DNA of 58,145 bases from an uncultured Granulosicoccaceae bacterium (GCA_938005265.1 CALLOA010000002.1:1-58145), one strand, 5' to 3'; positions 8,837 through 18,759 are shown, counted from the first letter of the stretch. Program-made: numbers and translations. The notes: generated by a model from the letters alone, not told the origin.

Positions 8837-10465
8837 TTATAACAGGCTGGATTCGTAAGCAGCTTTGAGCAATTGCGGGTAAACCAGCGGCAGATCTCCA
8901 GCGATCATACCGGGGCCAAGTACCGCTGATGCTTCGCTATGGAGCCATACAGCTGCAGCCACGGTGTTCAAGGAATTACCGTGTTTTAACTGATGTTGGT
9001 TTTTCTGCCCCAGCAGCCCAGCCACCGTCCCGGCCAGAATATCGCCGCTGCCCGCTGTTGCAAGCCATGGTGCACCATTATCACTGATAACACATCGCCC
9101 ACAGGGTGATGCTATAACGGTATCAGCCCCCTTGTAGACCACGATTGCGCCACTGGTGCTGGCGGACTCTCTCGCGACCTGCAGTTTGCCATTGGAGTCG
9201 CTAGTCTGGCCATGATGGCCGAAAAGTCGCCGGAACTCTCCTTCATGGGGTGTCAGGACCACGGTGGCCTGACTGCTTGCTATCGCATTGAAAAGGATTT
9301 CAGGGTTTCCACCGGCTTTGCTTGAAAAACTGGTAATGGCATCAGCATCAAGAACAACAACGGCACAATGCTGGATGGCCGCCAGTGTGAGATCGCGGCA
9401 ATATTGACCGACTCCAAACCCCGGGCCTATCACTATTGAGTTGACTCGCTTCTCGTTTAGAGCCTGCATGAGTGACGAGGTGCCATCAATCTGGCAGAGC
9501 ATAATCTCGGTACAGTGTGCAGCATTGATGGCCATAGCATCGGCCGCACTTGCAATGGTTACCACTCCAGCTCCAGCACGAAGTGCTGCCATGGCGGCGA
9601 GCCTTGCAGCTCCTGTCGCGTATTTGGGCCCGCTAACAACCAGTGTGTGCCCGCGTGTGTATTTGTGTGTGTGAGCATCCGGGAAAACAAGATCCTGCTT
9701 CCACAACTCGGGCGCATTCGAAATGGTATCAGGTTGCAATATTGCTAATACCGAATCCGGAATACCGATATCTGTAATAACGGTTTTCCCACAATGGTTT
9801 TTACCCGGTTGCAATATATGAGCTGGTTTTTTGCGAAAAAAACTTATTGTCAGATCTGCGTACATTGCAATGCCGCAGATATTGCCGGTATTACCATTTA
9901 TACCACTGGGCAAATCGATGCTGGCTACGGTGAAACTCGAATCACGTTTCTTCCCGTCAGCGCTCTTGCCGCGTATTTCGTTAAGACACTTGATCAAGGA
10001 AAATACCGGCTCTTCAATATTACGGCTTAAGCCGGCACCAAATATCGCATCAATTACAAACACACCTGACGGGTAGTCTGATATGAATTGCTGGAGAAAA
10101 TTATTAATTCCATCAGACGCAATATCTGCCAGAAAACTGATGGAGTTGTTTTGTTGCAACCATGCATTGCGAGCCAGCTCCGCGTCTCCCGTTATCTTGG
10201 ACCATTGCAGATCGGAACCGCAAAACAGTACTTTCACCCCATAACCGCGAGCATCAAATTGCGCTGCGAGTAGCATTCCGTCACCACCGTTGTTGCCCCT
10301 ACCGCATAGAATCAATATACCTGTACTGCTATTAACCATGGATTGTAAGGAATCGAGCAAGGTAGCTACAGCATTTTGCATCAGTTTATAACTGCTGCCG
10401 ACATTGCTGATGGCAAGGCGGTCGGCTTCGTACATCTGTTGAACAGTAAGAATTTCCAGCTGCAT
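8837..10465 (-). CDS. nnrDE: Bifunctional NAD(P)HX epimerase/dehydratase
   Basis: 542 aa fusion like E. coli NnrDE (YjeF). The N-terminal YjeF_N epimerase part has ILCGRGNNGGDGM and VIDAIFGAGLSR. The C-terminal ribokinase-like ADP-dependent dehydratase part has GPGFGVGQY, LTPHEGEFRRLFG and the anion-hole motif GSGDILAGTVAGLLG. The enzyme repairs hydrated NADH and NADPH in the cytoplasm. It starts at an ATG at 10465 and its promoter region (10466-10608) is shared with the divergent aminotransferase. Confidence 0.93.
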   Translation of the reverse strand: MQLEILTVQQMYEADRLAISNVGSSYKLMQNAVATLLDSLQSMVNSSTGILILCGRGNNGGDGMLLAAQFDARGYGVKVLFCGSDLQWSKITGDAELARNAWLQQNNSISFLADIASDGINNFLQQFISDYPSGVFVIDAIFGAGLSRNIEEPVFSLIKCLNEIRGKSADGKKRDSSFTVASIDLPSGINGNTGNICGIAMYADLTISFFRKKPAHILQPGKNHCGKTVITDIGIPDSVLAILQPDTISNAPELWKQDLVFPDAHTHKYTRGHTLVVSGPKYATGAARLAAMAALRAGAGVVTIASAADAMAINAAHCTEIMLCQIDGTSSLMQALNEKRVNSIVIGPGFGVGQYCRDLTLAAIQHCAVVVLDADAITSFSSKAGGNPEILFNAIASSQATVVLTPHEGEFRRLFGHHGQTSDSNGKLQVARESASTSGAIVVYKGADTVIASPCGRCVISDNGAPWLATAGSGDILAGTVAGLLGQKNQHQLKHGNSLNTVAAAVWLHSEASAVLGPGMIAGDLPLVYPQLLKAAYESSLL

Positions 10466-10608
10466 AACGTGCTGTCCGGTATACTTGAATTTGACACAAT
10501 AGTGGCAATTTTACTTTAAAACCTTACTATTGGGCGTATAGCCTGAATAGTTAAAACTGTTCACTTAAAATATCTAAAGCCTAATATATTCGAATAAGAA
10601 TCTGTCTT

Positions 10609-11826
10609 ATGTACGATTTCTCAAAAGTTAGCCGAAGTGATTTGCCCGCACCTGCGATTCGATGGTCTGGCATACCGCAATTTAATTTTGTCGGTGGTCA
10701 TCTTGCCCCGGAATCCATCCCGATTGAGAAGCTACGCAATGCAAGCAATCGGGTACTTTCGGAAAAAGGAAGTCTGCTGGCAAGCTATTTTGTTGAATCA
10801 GGCCCGCAGGGTTATCTGGGTTTGCGTGAATACCTTGTGAAAAAACTTGATCGGTACTCATCCATATCCTGCAACACAGACGATATTCTGGTGACATCAG
10901 GATCATCTCAAGCAATGGACCTGATCAACTGGGCTTTACTTGAACGCGGTGACACAGTGATTGTTGAAGAATCGAACTATGGTGGAGCTTTTTCGAGGCT
11001 GATTCAGATGGGTGTCAATCGAGTCGCTATACCGGTGGACAATGACGGCATGTGCACTGATATTTTGTCTGCGGAGCTTGCAAGACTCGCCGCTGAGAAT
11101 GTAAAACCAAAATATATCTACACTGTTCCCACTGTCCATAATCCCAGCGGTACTATCATGTCTTTAGAACGCCGCAAGCAACTACTGGAATTAGCAAGCA
11201 AGTATGATCTTGCAGTCTATGAAGATGAATGTTATGCCGACCTGGTTTGGAGTGGCGACAGACCTCCGTCACTGTATGGACTGGACAAGGAAAGCCGTGT
11301 TGTACATATCGGTACGTTTTCGAAAACTGTAGCACCCGCTTTACGGGTAGGTTATATCGTAGCAAACTGGTCCTTGTTAAGCCGATTGCTGTCATTGAAA
11401 ACTGATGCCGGTTCCGGTGCACTGGAACAAATGATTTTGGCTGAATTCTGTGAAGAGCATTTTGATAATCATTTATCTGAGTTAAATAAATTGTTGAAAA
11501 TGAAGCTCGATACACTCGTTGCAGCAATTGATCGTGAATTTGGCACAAGTGCAAGTTATGATTACCCGCCCGGTGGAATTTTTCTGTGGCTCAAGTTACC
11601 GGACGCGGTTGATACCGAATTACTTGCAAAGGTAGCTCTTGATGCGGGTATTGCAATAAATCCCGGGCCTGAGTGGTCGATGCAGAAGGACAGTTCGCAA
11701 CACCTGCGACTTTGCTTTGCCAAACCTGATCTGAAAAACATCGAAGAGGGCGTGGAAGCATTGGCAAGAGTCTGCTTTGAAAGGTTTGGCATTCCCGAAT
11801 TTGGTAGCAATCAACCCAGAAACTGA
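10609..11826 (+). CDS. PLP-dependent aminotransferase, class I/II (2-aminoadipate aminotransferase-like)
   Basis: 405 aa fold-type I enzyme. The PLP-binding residues are readable: VTSGSSQAMDL (phosphate contact), N178 in HNPSG, D206 in YEDECYADL, and the Schiff-base lysine K239 in GTFSKTVAPALRVGY. The sequence resembles the LysN/alpha-aminoadipate and valine-pyruvate type group often annotated as PLP-dependent aminotransferase. It heads a same-strand set with an HpcH/HpaI aldolase 46 bp downstream and a 2-hydroxyacid dehydrogenase. An amino donor or acceptor oxo acid is therefore likely handled by all three. The substrate is unknown. No clear Shine-Dalgarno precedes the ATG. Confidence 0.88.
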   Translation: MYDFSKVSRSDLPAPAIRWSGIPQFNFVGGHLAPESIPIEKLRNASNRVLSEKGSLLASYFVESGPQGYLGLREYLVKKLDRYSSISCNTDDILVTSGSSQAMDLINWALLERGDTVIVEESNYGGAFSRLIQMGVNRVAIPVDNDGMCTDILSAELARLAAENVKPKYIYTVPTVHNPSGTIMSLERRKQLLELASKYDLAVYEDECYADLVWSGDRPPSLYGLDKESRVVHIGTFSKTVAPALRVGYIVANWSLLSRLLSLKTDAGSGALEQMILAEFCEEHFDNHLSELNKLLKMKLDTLVAAIDREFGTSASYDYPPGGIFLWLKLPDAVDTELLAKVALDAGIAINPGPEWSMQKDSSQHLRLCFAKPDLKNIEEGVEALARVCFERFGIPEFGSNQPRN

Positions 11827-11872
11827 CTTTGTAAACCGAAAATTAAACCAATAGGATAATGAGGCGATATCG

Positions 11873-12646
11873 ATGACTACATTGCGTCAGGTTTGTGAAG
11901 CCGAAGGTGTCAAGGTCGGTACCTTCGTTTGTGAGTTCAATACGCCGGGAATCGGCTATATCTTAAAAAACGCAGGCTGTGATTTTGTGTTTCTCGATAT
12001 GGAGCATTCTGGTTTTGATATATCCGATCTCAAATCGATTCTGCGTTATTTTGAGGCTGCTGAACTACCGGCATTTGTACGACCACCTGGCAAGGACAAC
12101 TACGCCATTTCGCGCGTTCTGGATATGGGGGCGGAAGGTATCATTCTACCTATGGTAGGCAGTGTCGAGGAAACAAGACAGATAATACAGAGCGCGCGCT
12201 ACACGCCTGAAGGGTCCAGAGGCGTTGCTCTAGGTATCGCGCATGATCATTACCAGCCTGGGGCCGTGCTGGATAAACTCGCGGCTGCAAACCGCCGAAC
12301 ACAGATTTACCCTCTGATAGAAACGGTTGATGGTCTGAAAAACGTTGAGGATATTGTTTCAATGCCGGGGGTAGACGGCCTTTGGGTCGGTCATTTTGAC
12401 TTGTCCTGTAGTCTCGGGATTCCCGGTGAGTTTGACAATCCTGTTTTCGTGAGTGCTATCGAACGCATTAGCACTGCAGCCAAAGCTAACGGAAAACCGG
12501 CAGCAAGAGTAGCCGCAACAGCGGAAGAGGGTGCAGATCTATTTCAACAAGGTTTCGAAATAATTGCTGTGTCCGGTGATTGCTGGTTGTTGCAACAGGC
12601 AATGAGTCAGGCTGCAAACGCTTTGCGTGATCTATGTAAATCTTGA
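11873..12646 (+). CDS. HpcH/HpaI aldolase family protein
   Basis: 257 aa TIM-barrel class II aldolase of the HpaI/citrate-lyase superfamily. FVFLDMEHSGFDI, RPPGKDNYAISRVLDMGAEG, IETVDGL (metal-binding Glu) and VGHFDLSCSLG (metal-binding Asp) are all present. Enzymes of this family cleave or form 4-hydroxy-2-oxo acids with a divalent metal, releasing pyruvate or a related 2-oxo acid. GAGG at 11861-11864 lies eight bases before the ATG, a good ribosome site. It lies between the aminotransferase and the 2-hydroxyacid dehydrogenase, so an operon is likely. Confidence 0.9.
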   Translation: MTTLRQVCEAEGVKVGTFVCEFNTPGIGYILKNAGCDFVFLDMEHSGFDISDLKSILRYFEAAELPAFVRPPGKDNYAISRVLDMGAEGIILPMVGSVEETRQIIQSARYTPEGSRGVALGIAHDHYQPGAVLDKLAAANRRTQIYPLIETVDGLKNVEDIVSMPGVDGLWVGHFDLSCSLGIPGEFDNPVFVSAIERISTAAKANGKPAARVAATAEEGADLFQQGFEIIAVSGDCWLLQQAMSQAANALRDLCKS

Positions 12647-12662
12647 GCAACGGGATCCTGCG

Positions 12663-13727
12663 ATGACTGACTCAAATAAAACATTCAATATTGGTATTAG
12701 CCGCAAACTACTAAACCCTGATATGAGTGCTGCGATTAAGGAAATCGACTTCACTCCTTTGCTTGATAACGCTCGAATCAACGTGTCTTGCCTGCCTGAT
12801 GTTGATACCGGTGAGTTAAGCAACGCTGATGTGGCAGATCTTGACGCTGGCATACTGTACCTGGAGAAAATAACCAAAAACACTGTGGCAAGTGGTGGTC
12901 GTCTGTCCTTGCTCGCCCGCTATGGTGTAGGTTTCGATACGTTGGATATTTCTGCCTGCACTCATGGAAATGTAGCAGTGGCGATTGCGCCACAAGGGGT
13001 AAGGCGTCCTGTGGCAACTTCAGTCGTGGCGTTGATGCTTGCACTTACGTTAAACCTTAAGAAAAAGGACAGGCTGACCCGGGATATCCCGAATGGCTGG
13101 AATATAAAATCTGATTACAACGGCCTGGGGTTGGTCGGGCGTACACTTGGCATTGTTGGATTCGGCAATATTGGTGCAGAGGTTGCCCGTCTGGCAGCCC
13201 CGTTCGATATGCAGATTATCGCCTTTGATCCCTATGTGTCCGGTGACTCAATGGCCGGACTGGGTGTAAAGGCGGTAGAACTTGATGATGTTTTTCGAAA
13301 ATCAGATGTTGTTTCCCTTAATTGTCCCCTCAATGACAACACCCGCCATCTTGCGAACAAGGAACGCCTGTCAATGATGAAAGCCGGGTCATATTTGATC
13401 AATACGGCACGTGGTCCGGTAGTTGATGAGTTGGCATTGATTGAAGCACTGCAGAAGGGGGAGATAGCGGGTGCGGGGCTGGATGTATTTGAACAGGAAC
13501 CGCCGGATGCTGCTAATCCATTGCTGACTATGGATAACGTTTTGTTATCACCGCATGCCCTGTGTTTCACAGATCAATGCATGGGTGGTCTGGGAGAAGC
13601 GGATATCAAGGCCTGCCTTGCTGTGATGCATGGCAAAATACCGGATACACTGGTTAATCCTGACGTTGCCGAAATCGAAGCATTTAAACGTAAGTTGGAC
13701 AATTACGGGCAAACTTACCGACTGTAA
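12663..13727 (+). CDS. D-2-hydroxyacid dehydrogenase (phosphoglycerate dehydrogenase-like)
   Basis: About 354 aa. The NAD-binding fold shows GRTLGIVGFGNIGAEVARL. The catalytic Arg-Glu-His set appears in NTARGPVVDELAL, AGLDVFEQEPPD and LLSPHALCFTDQ. It reduces a 2-oxo acid to a D-2-hydroxy acid or the reverse. The frame is open from 12627, which would overlap the aldolase by 20 bases. I prefer the ATG at 12663 because homologues begin near this point and the extra 12 residues are not family-like. It closes the aminotransferase-aldolase-dehydrogenase set. Confidence 0.87.
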   Translation: MTDSNKTFNIGISRKLLNPDMSAAIKEIDFTPLLDNARINVSCLPDVDTGELSNADVADLDAGILYLEKITKNTVASGGRLSLLARYGVGFDTLDISACTHGNVAVAIAPQGVRRPVATSVVALMLALTLNLKKKDRLTRDIPNGWNIKSDYNGLGLVGRTLGIVGFGNIGAEVARLAAPFDMQIIAFDPYVSGDSMAGLGVKAVELDDVFRKSDVVSLNCPLNDNTRHLANKERLSMMKAGSYLINTARGPVVDELALIEALQKGEIAGAGLDVFEQEPPDAANPLLTMDNVLLSPHALCFTDQCMGGLGEADIKACLAVMHGKIPDTLVNPDVAEIEAFKRKLDNYGQTYRL

Positions 13728-13982
13728 TACCCGAAAGAACGCATACTTATTAACCGACGTCGGTATCCGGATGCTGGCTAGTCAAATTAGAAGGATCCAT
13801 CATCTAAGTCATATCGAATATTCAATTATATCACTCTGGCTGAGGATGGCAGGCATGCTAGTCTTTAGAGGTTTTCTCTACTGATTCTTGGACAGTAAAA
13901 AAACGAGAACTATCAAATGGAAGAGAATAAAAAGATCGATAAACGTCTAGTCGACTGGTAAGGAACGACAATCCATAACATT

Positions 13983-14333
13983 ATGCGTTATTTTTACTCA
14001 TCATTTGCATGGGGACTTGTGTTAGGCATACTTTATGGGCTGGGGGAAGGATTAGTCATGGGGATCATATTCTTGCCCATACTGTTTATTGTCATCTATT
14101 ACCCATTAGGAATTCTTGTTTCATTGCTTACCCGTAAAATTCACCGGGTGTTTAAGCTGTTCGATATATTGCTTTCACCAGTTGCTATGATCGGTGATCT
14201 TATTCATTTTCTGGTTCGCAAGAGACATCCGGGTTTTGATTTTCTGGATGGAAAGCGATTCGATATATTTTTTTTTACGATGGTGGTTTTGATTGCGAAA
14301 GACAATGTGGAGACAAATGTCATAACAACCTAA
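13983..14333 (+). CDS. Small membrane protein of unknown function
   Basis: 116 aa. Two long hydrophobic segments (about residues 5-30 and 28-50) and two weaker ones follow one another, with a basic loop LTRKIHRVFKL between. The C-terminus is hydrophobic then polar. I do not recognise a family. It stands alone between the dehydrogenase and the secreted propeller gene. The start ATG has no strong Shine-Dalgarno, so the gene call rests on composition and length. Confidence 0.5.
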   Translation: MRYFYSSFAWGLVLGILYGLGEGLVMGIIFLPILFIVIYYPLGILVSLLTRKIHRVFKLFDILLSPVAMIGDLIHFLVRKRHPGFDFLDGKRFDIFFFTMVVLIAKDNVETNVITT

Positions 14334-14741
14334 CAGTAAGCACAGTCAAAACAGTGATTGAACGATTATGTGTGGGCAATTCCAGCTGGCTTAACCGTTG
14401 GTGTTTCTTAAACCACTTTTATACCTGCACGTATCAATATCATTATAAGTGAGGTGCTAGTGACTGAAGAAGCAGGGCAGCAGGCGCTCGCTGTCATGGA
14501 TGCACACAGCCCAGCTACGATCTTCTTTTTCCAAGCTTTAGTTTTATCAGTCTCTGGGGGTTGTTTTTATTTTGTTAAGCATGCCTGTGTAATGGTTAAG
14601 TTGACAAACCAAGAGGTTGACAAACCAAGAGGGAATAGAACGAGCTACTGATAGCATCCTTGCATTCAGTAGCTGCGAATCTACAATACGCGTCAATTTG
14701 CACTTAGCTCGAACAGATACGTTCGAGTTGAATAGCTACTA
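14334..14741. other. Intergenic region with doubtful small ORF
   Basis: No convincing gene. A 65-codon GTG-initiated plus-strand frame (14454-14651) encodes one hydrophobic segment and ends in a tract made by a tandem duplication. I consider it weak. The right end (near 14700-14725) holds GAACAGATACGTTC, an imperfect inverted repeat beyond the 3' end of the minus-strand propeller gene. Nothing else stands out. Confidence 0.4.
14600..14631 (+). repeat. 16-bp perfect tandem duplication
   Basis: GTTGACAAACCAAGAG occurs at 14600-14615 and again at 14616-14631 with no spacer. It is one of several short perfect tandem duplications in the window and looks like recent replication slippage. Confidence 0.9.
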
Positions 14742-17378
14742 CTAATTTGAAGTATCAATAAATACGGAGTAGTCGACTTCGCCACTCTGTATCGCTACAC
14801 CAACGGACCACGTACCGCTGCTGGTTGCGATAGTCGATGCAAGGGCTGGAGAGCCATTGCCGTCATTGTCCCGTGCAACCTGTGAATTCGTCTCATCACG
14901 CAGGAAAAGGTTCAGATCCCCTTGATTTTTATCCCAGATAACTCTTGCCTCAACCAGATCACCGGCCTCAACATCAAACCGGTATACCTGCCATCGGCCA
15001 TCTGTAGTTGAGCCTTTGCCTGAGAATTCAAAGTCCGCCAGTGGAGCTGGTGGCGCTTCAAAGGGATTAATCTGCAGTGTATAGGAAGTACTGCCGTCAG
15101 CGACCAACACAGAGGCGATATAGGTACCGCCAGCGCCAGCCGGTACGTTAAGGTATATAGGAGATGCGCCATCAGTAGCATCTGAAGCAACTGCTACATT
15201 GTTTGAATCTCGAACGAACAGCCTCAGGTTGGCGTTAGTTTCAAACCACTCAAGACGAAGCAGTACAGGTTCACCTGCAGCGACCGGAAATTCAAATCGC
15301 TGAAATCGCCCTTGGCCGTCACTGTCACCAGCTGCCTGGAATTCAAATTCAGCGTTTGTGTCTTTACCACCCCTGACTGTTGTGCCATCGCTAATAAAAG
15401 CAAGCACAGTATTGCTCCATTGGCGCCCATCAACTGCAGGGCCTCCAATCACTTCGGTAGTACCAGAGATAACAGAAGCACCGTTTATCTCACTTCGATA
15501 GAGGTTGTTATCAGATCGTGTGAAGTACAGGTAACCACCAATCACATCCATGCTGGTTACATCCGCCCACGCAATATCTCCTTGTTCCTCAGCTACAAGT
15601 ATGTCGTTACCAAAGTAGTCATCGTGTGGAGAAAAAGCTCGATAGTGCAAGCGTGAATCGCCTTCAAGGGTGTAATAGACGCGGCTCCATTCATAGTCGA
15701 AAAACATACCGCCGAGTTGAGAAAGCGGCCAGTTATCTTCTGTTAGTCCAAGCATATCGATAACGTAGTCAGAGCTCAAACCATTATCGATGGTCGCGGT
15801 TCTCATAAGGCCACTATTAGTAACATAAAACAAACGGCCGCCCACATGCATCGCAGCACGGGCTATGCTCAAACCATCAGTACTTATTGGTGTTGCTGTA
15901 CCAATGGTGTTGCCATTGAACGTACTGCCATTCAAACCACTGGTAGCGCCATCACCCACATTGGTAACCATCGTTGTGGGCAGAGTCGGTGCATCTGGCC
16001 GGGCCACAGTTTCACTGCCGACTGGCAAAAACTTCAGTTTTTGGTGGCGTGTGCCATTCTGAAAGTCAGTGTCGTCCCCCAGATATAGGCCTTCGGGCTC
16101 TGAAATCATCGCAAACACGCCAACGCCTCTTGGATTGCGGTCAGATTGCCAGTCGCGTAACGTCAAGCCGTTTAGCGGATCGATCGCCGCAAGTCCGGCG
16201 CGGGCGGTGGAGCCGGGTCCGGCATCGTTTCCATTTGAGGTGGTATCGTTATTTAACCAACGGAAATGACCACCTGCATACACTGCATGATCGGTTGCTA
16301 CAACATCAAACACAGAATCACCGCCGGTATAGTTTACCCAGGTAGGATGAACATCAGGGTTGTTAAGATCATCGATCTCATATCGACCGATGGTGTCGCA
16401 CGCCGCGTTTTCAAACCGACGAAATCCACGAGTTCCAACGATTAAATAGTTGTCGTCCGGTGCGATATCGACACCAAAAACATACTGTGGAAGCCTCTGG
16501 GCCGGGCATTGCACGTCAAAAACATCGGTGTTCCATGTTGATACCCTGGCTTGACCGTTAAGCTCGAGCATAGCAAGACGCGGGCGAGATATACCGTTGA
16601 TGGTTTCGAAGTTACCAATCACCACCATAGCGCTTCCATCAGACGTTATATCAATATCATCAACACTTTGTTCAGCTTGGTTTTCATTGAGTCTTGTAGT
16701 AAATAGCAGGCCACCAAAATCCAGATTGAAGTTAGCGTCCACCGTGCCGGTGTTTGTGTCTAATGCCGCGAGTCTTTCGACAGGAGTTTCACTGATAGAA
16801 CTAAAATTACCACCAATATAAATGGTGTCTTCGTGTCTGACCATTGTTTTCACAGCAGCATCTACCCGGCCACTAAAGCCTTGTACACGATCACCGTTGA
16901 TATCAATCTTGGCAAAACGCCCTCGACTGAATTCACCGTTCAGATTGCCGAACAATCCTCCGGCAAAAACACCACCTTGAGAGTCGCCTGTTGTTTCAAG
17001 CGCTAGAACAGTGTTGTTTAGTTGTGGATCAAAGCTTTCGATAATTTGGCCGGTCGATTTGCTGTATGCGAACAGGTACGGCTGATTAATAACTTCATCG
17101 CTTAGTGGATTTTGTATCTGTGTAAATGTACCCCCTACATAGACAGTGTCGCCATCTATGGCAATGGCTTCAACCCGGCCGTCTACAACACCCGGTGTAT
17201 TAAATGAAGGGAATTCTGATACCAGCGTGGAATGTGATGCGCCAATATCACCATGAGTAGCTTGAGTTGCACCGAGTATGGAAAGTGCAAGTATTGCCGG
17301 TACTGCGAACGCTCGTTTTTCGGTATTGGTCTTTTTCTGGGCTGTAAAGAAATTACGAGGAGTAGACAGGAAATTCAT
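14742..17378 (-). CDS. Large secreted beta-propeller protein with two C-terminal PPC-like domains
   Basis: 878 aa. A hydrophobic export segment (about residues 22-42) follows a basic N-terminus. Residues 60-450 contain repeated blades of the form VEAIAIDGDTVYVGGTFT, MVRHEDTIYIGGNFSSI and DHAVYAGGHFRWLN. These recur every 50-70 residues and resemble delta-60/WD-like propeller repeats of exported proteins. The last 200 residues hold two related modules, each with F(R/E)F.V.AGE/D, LRL/LNLFLRD and a closing SYTLQI/DYSVFI strand, typical of bacterial pre-peptidase C-terminal (PPC) domains. No catalytic motif is visible. A surface or secreted binding role is inferred. Confidence 0.75.
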   Translation of the reverse strand: MNFLSTPRNFFTAQKKTNTEKRAFAVPAILALSILGATQATHGDIGASHSTLVSEFPSFNTPGVVDGRVEAIAIDGDTVYVGGTFTQIQNPLSDEVINQPYLFAYSKSTGQIIESFDPQLNNTVLALETTGDSQGGVFAGGLFGNLNGEFSRGRFAKIDINGDRVQGFSGRVDAAVKTMVRHEDTIYIGGNFSSISETPVERLAALDTNTGTVDANFNLDFGGLLFTTRLNENQAEQSVDDIDITSDGSAMVVIGNFETINGISRPRLAMLELNGQARVSTWNTDVFDVQCPAQRLPQYVFGVDIAPDDNYLIVGTRGFRRFENAACDTIGRYEIDDLNNPDVHPTWVNYTGGDSVFDVVATDHAVYAGGHFRWLNNDTTSNGNDAGPGSTARAGLAAIDPLNGLTLRDWQSDRNPRGVGVFAMISEPEGLYLGDDTDFQNGTRHQKLKFLPVGSETVARPDAPTLPTTMVTNVGDGATSGLNGSTFNGNTIGTATPISTDGLSIARAAMHVGGRLFYVTNSGLMRTATIDNGLSSDYVIDMLGLTEDNWPLSQLGGMFFDYEWSRVYYTLEGDSRLHYRAFSPHDDYFGNDILVAEEQGDIAWADVTSMDVIGGYLYFTRSDNNLYRSEINGASVISGTTEVIGGPAVDGRQWSNTVLAFISDGTTVRGGKDTNAEFEFQAAGDSDGQGRFQRFEFPVAAGEPVLLRLEWFETNANLRLFVRDSNNVAVASDATDGASPIYLNVPAGAGGTYIASVLVADGSTSYTLQINPFEAPPAPLADFEFSGKGSTTDGRWQVYRFDVEAGDLVEARVIWDKNQGDLNLFLRDETNSQVARDNDGNGSPALASTIATSSGTWSVGVAIQSGEVDYSVFIDTSN

Positions 17379-17772
17379 AGTGTGTCCTATTTGTTATTTT
17401 TTTTATTAAGACAAACGGCATGATATCCGGCCAAAATCTATTGTTGCGAGAATTCCTTGGCACTTTTGATGTGAACTAATTAACCCTTGAGTAATTTGTG
17501 CTGTATTTAGCAAGGGATCAACAAGGCCAACTATTGATAAATGGCTGTTAAAACGGCAGGAGAATGACCTTACCTGCCGGGGCGACAGGCATTGAAGCGC
17601 CAAAAACGAACACGCTTCCAGAGAGAGGGAAGCAATTCGCAGCCAGTATTCTACAATTTCTTTTGTAGTAACTACCGAAGGAACAACAAGAAAGGATGTT
17701 AGTTAACGGAGTAACTTCAAGGCCGATTTCGGACTATGTCGCTATGTTATAACCGGGCCTGCATATGTCGCA
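17379..17772. other. Intergenic region between two exported-protein genes
   Basis: About 390 bp, AT-rich on the left, carrying the upstream region of the propeller gene. CTACAA at 17651-17656 and TTGTAG at 17663-17668 form a 6-bp inverted repeat around TTTCTT. No gene or strong promoter consensus is evident. A short minus-strand frame here (17406-17603) lacks any protein-like features. Confidence 0.5.
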
Positions 17773-18759
17773 TTAGTCTGGCTCGAATCCTTCGGGTGTA
17801 GTCAGATTATCCAGACCAAAAGATGTTACGGTCAGCGGTATATAGCTACGGCTACGCGCTTCAGTATATGCATTTACGGTATTGTCAGGGTTGCTGGTGT
17901 AGTCAACACTGAATACTTGTTTGCCATTAGCTACCCACTGGCTAAGATGCAGGTCGTACCAGCTCCGTAAGTCTGTGGGTACAATATTGTCTACCGGAGC
18001 ATAAAAGGGTGAAAGTTTGATGATTCCGTTCAGCTGACTTGTCCAGTCAACTGCTGAATTACTGATGAGTTCTTCTGTATTTTGAACAAATATCCCGAAA
18101 TCATTATTGCCTGACTGCGCGATTGCATATTCTTTGATTTCGCTGATAAATTCGGCCAGATCTTCCACAGCCTGCGGATTTTCCCCAAGCCTTTCACGAT
18201 AAGAGTCCACACCATCCAGGACAACGCCATCGAAACCGGCCGCAATAATTCGATCCAGCCGACTGTCAGGCTCCCCCATTACGATTGATTTCCAATCCTC
18301 ATTCCAATATCGAACCAGGAATTCACCTTCAAATTCACCGTTAGGAGAGGCAATCCATTCGGGGTTGCCCACAGACCAGTCGTCCTGCCAATACTCTCTG
18401 AAATTTTCGGCTTTACCGATCGCGAGATAGGCAACAAGTTTTTTCTCACCGTTACCATCACATCGCATGCGTTCAATGACGTTACTGTTCAGTGGCTCAT
18501 CGGGCTCAGGGTCGATGACAAGCATATCGTATTCTGTTCTGGACAATTCAAAGTAATCCATAAACTGCAGTTGATAATACCAGTCGTTTATATCTGTCCA
18601 GGTCAATGATTGATCAGCACAGGAAAATTCGCGTGCCTGCCAGTTTTCACTATCGATACCGATTACCGCATTGCCTGCGGAATCAGAACTATTTGATGAA
18701 CAGCCAACGGCAATCCCGGCTGAGACGATAGTAGCTATCAAAAAAGTAGCGTTTTTCAT
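17773..18759 (-). CDS. GH114/TM1410-like lipoprotein (putative glycosidase)
   Basis: 328 aa lipoprotein. A signal peptide ends in a lipobox (GIAVGC, Cys at about residue 20) followed by a Ser/Asp-rich tether. The body has the hallmark order of the MJ1477/TM1410 and endo-alpha-1,4-polygalactosaminidase (GH114) TIM barrel. These are WYYQLQ near the start, MLVIDPEPDEP (strand-end Asp), LVAYLAIGKAENFREYW, FLVRYWNEDWK, GFDGVVLDGVDSY and FGIFVQN. Family knowledge suggests action on an exopolysaccharide galactosamine polymer. Activity is unproven here. It probably sits in the outer membrane. Confidence 0.75.
   Translation of the reverse strand: MKNATFLIATIVSAGIAVGCSSNSSDSAGNAVIGIDSENWQAREFSCADQSLTWTDINDWYYQLQFMDYFELSRTEYDMLVIDPEPDEPLNSNVIERMRCDGNGEKKLVAYLAIGKAENFREYWQDDWSVGNPEWIASPNGEFEGEFLVRYWNEDWKSIVMGEPDSRLDRIIAAGFDGVVLDGVDSYRERLGENPQAVEDLAEFISEIKEYAIAQSGNNDFGIFVQNTEELISNSAVDWTSQLNGIIKLSPFYAPVDNIVPTDLRSWYDLHLSQWVANGKQVFSVDYTSNPDNTVNAYTEARSRSYIPLTVTSFGLDNLTTPEGFEPD

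Noticed and set aside
10466..10608. Named sigma-70 promoter between the divergent genes
   Set aside because: A TATATT-like -10 is visible but no convincing -35 at the right distance, so I do not report a promoter.
13740..13884. Possible small ORF after the 2-hydroxyacid dehydrogenase
   Set aside because: The frame is mostly a shadow of the dehydrogenase gene, has no ribosome site and no protein-like composition.
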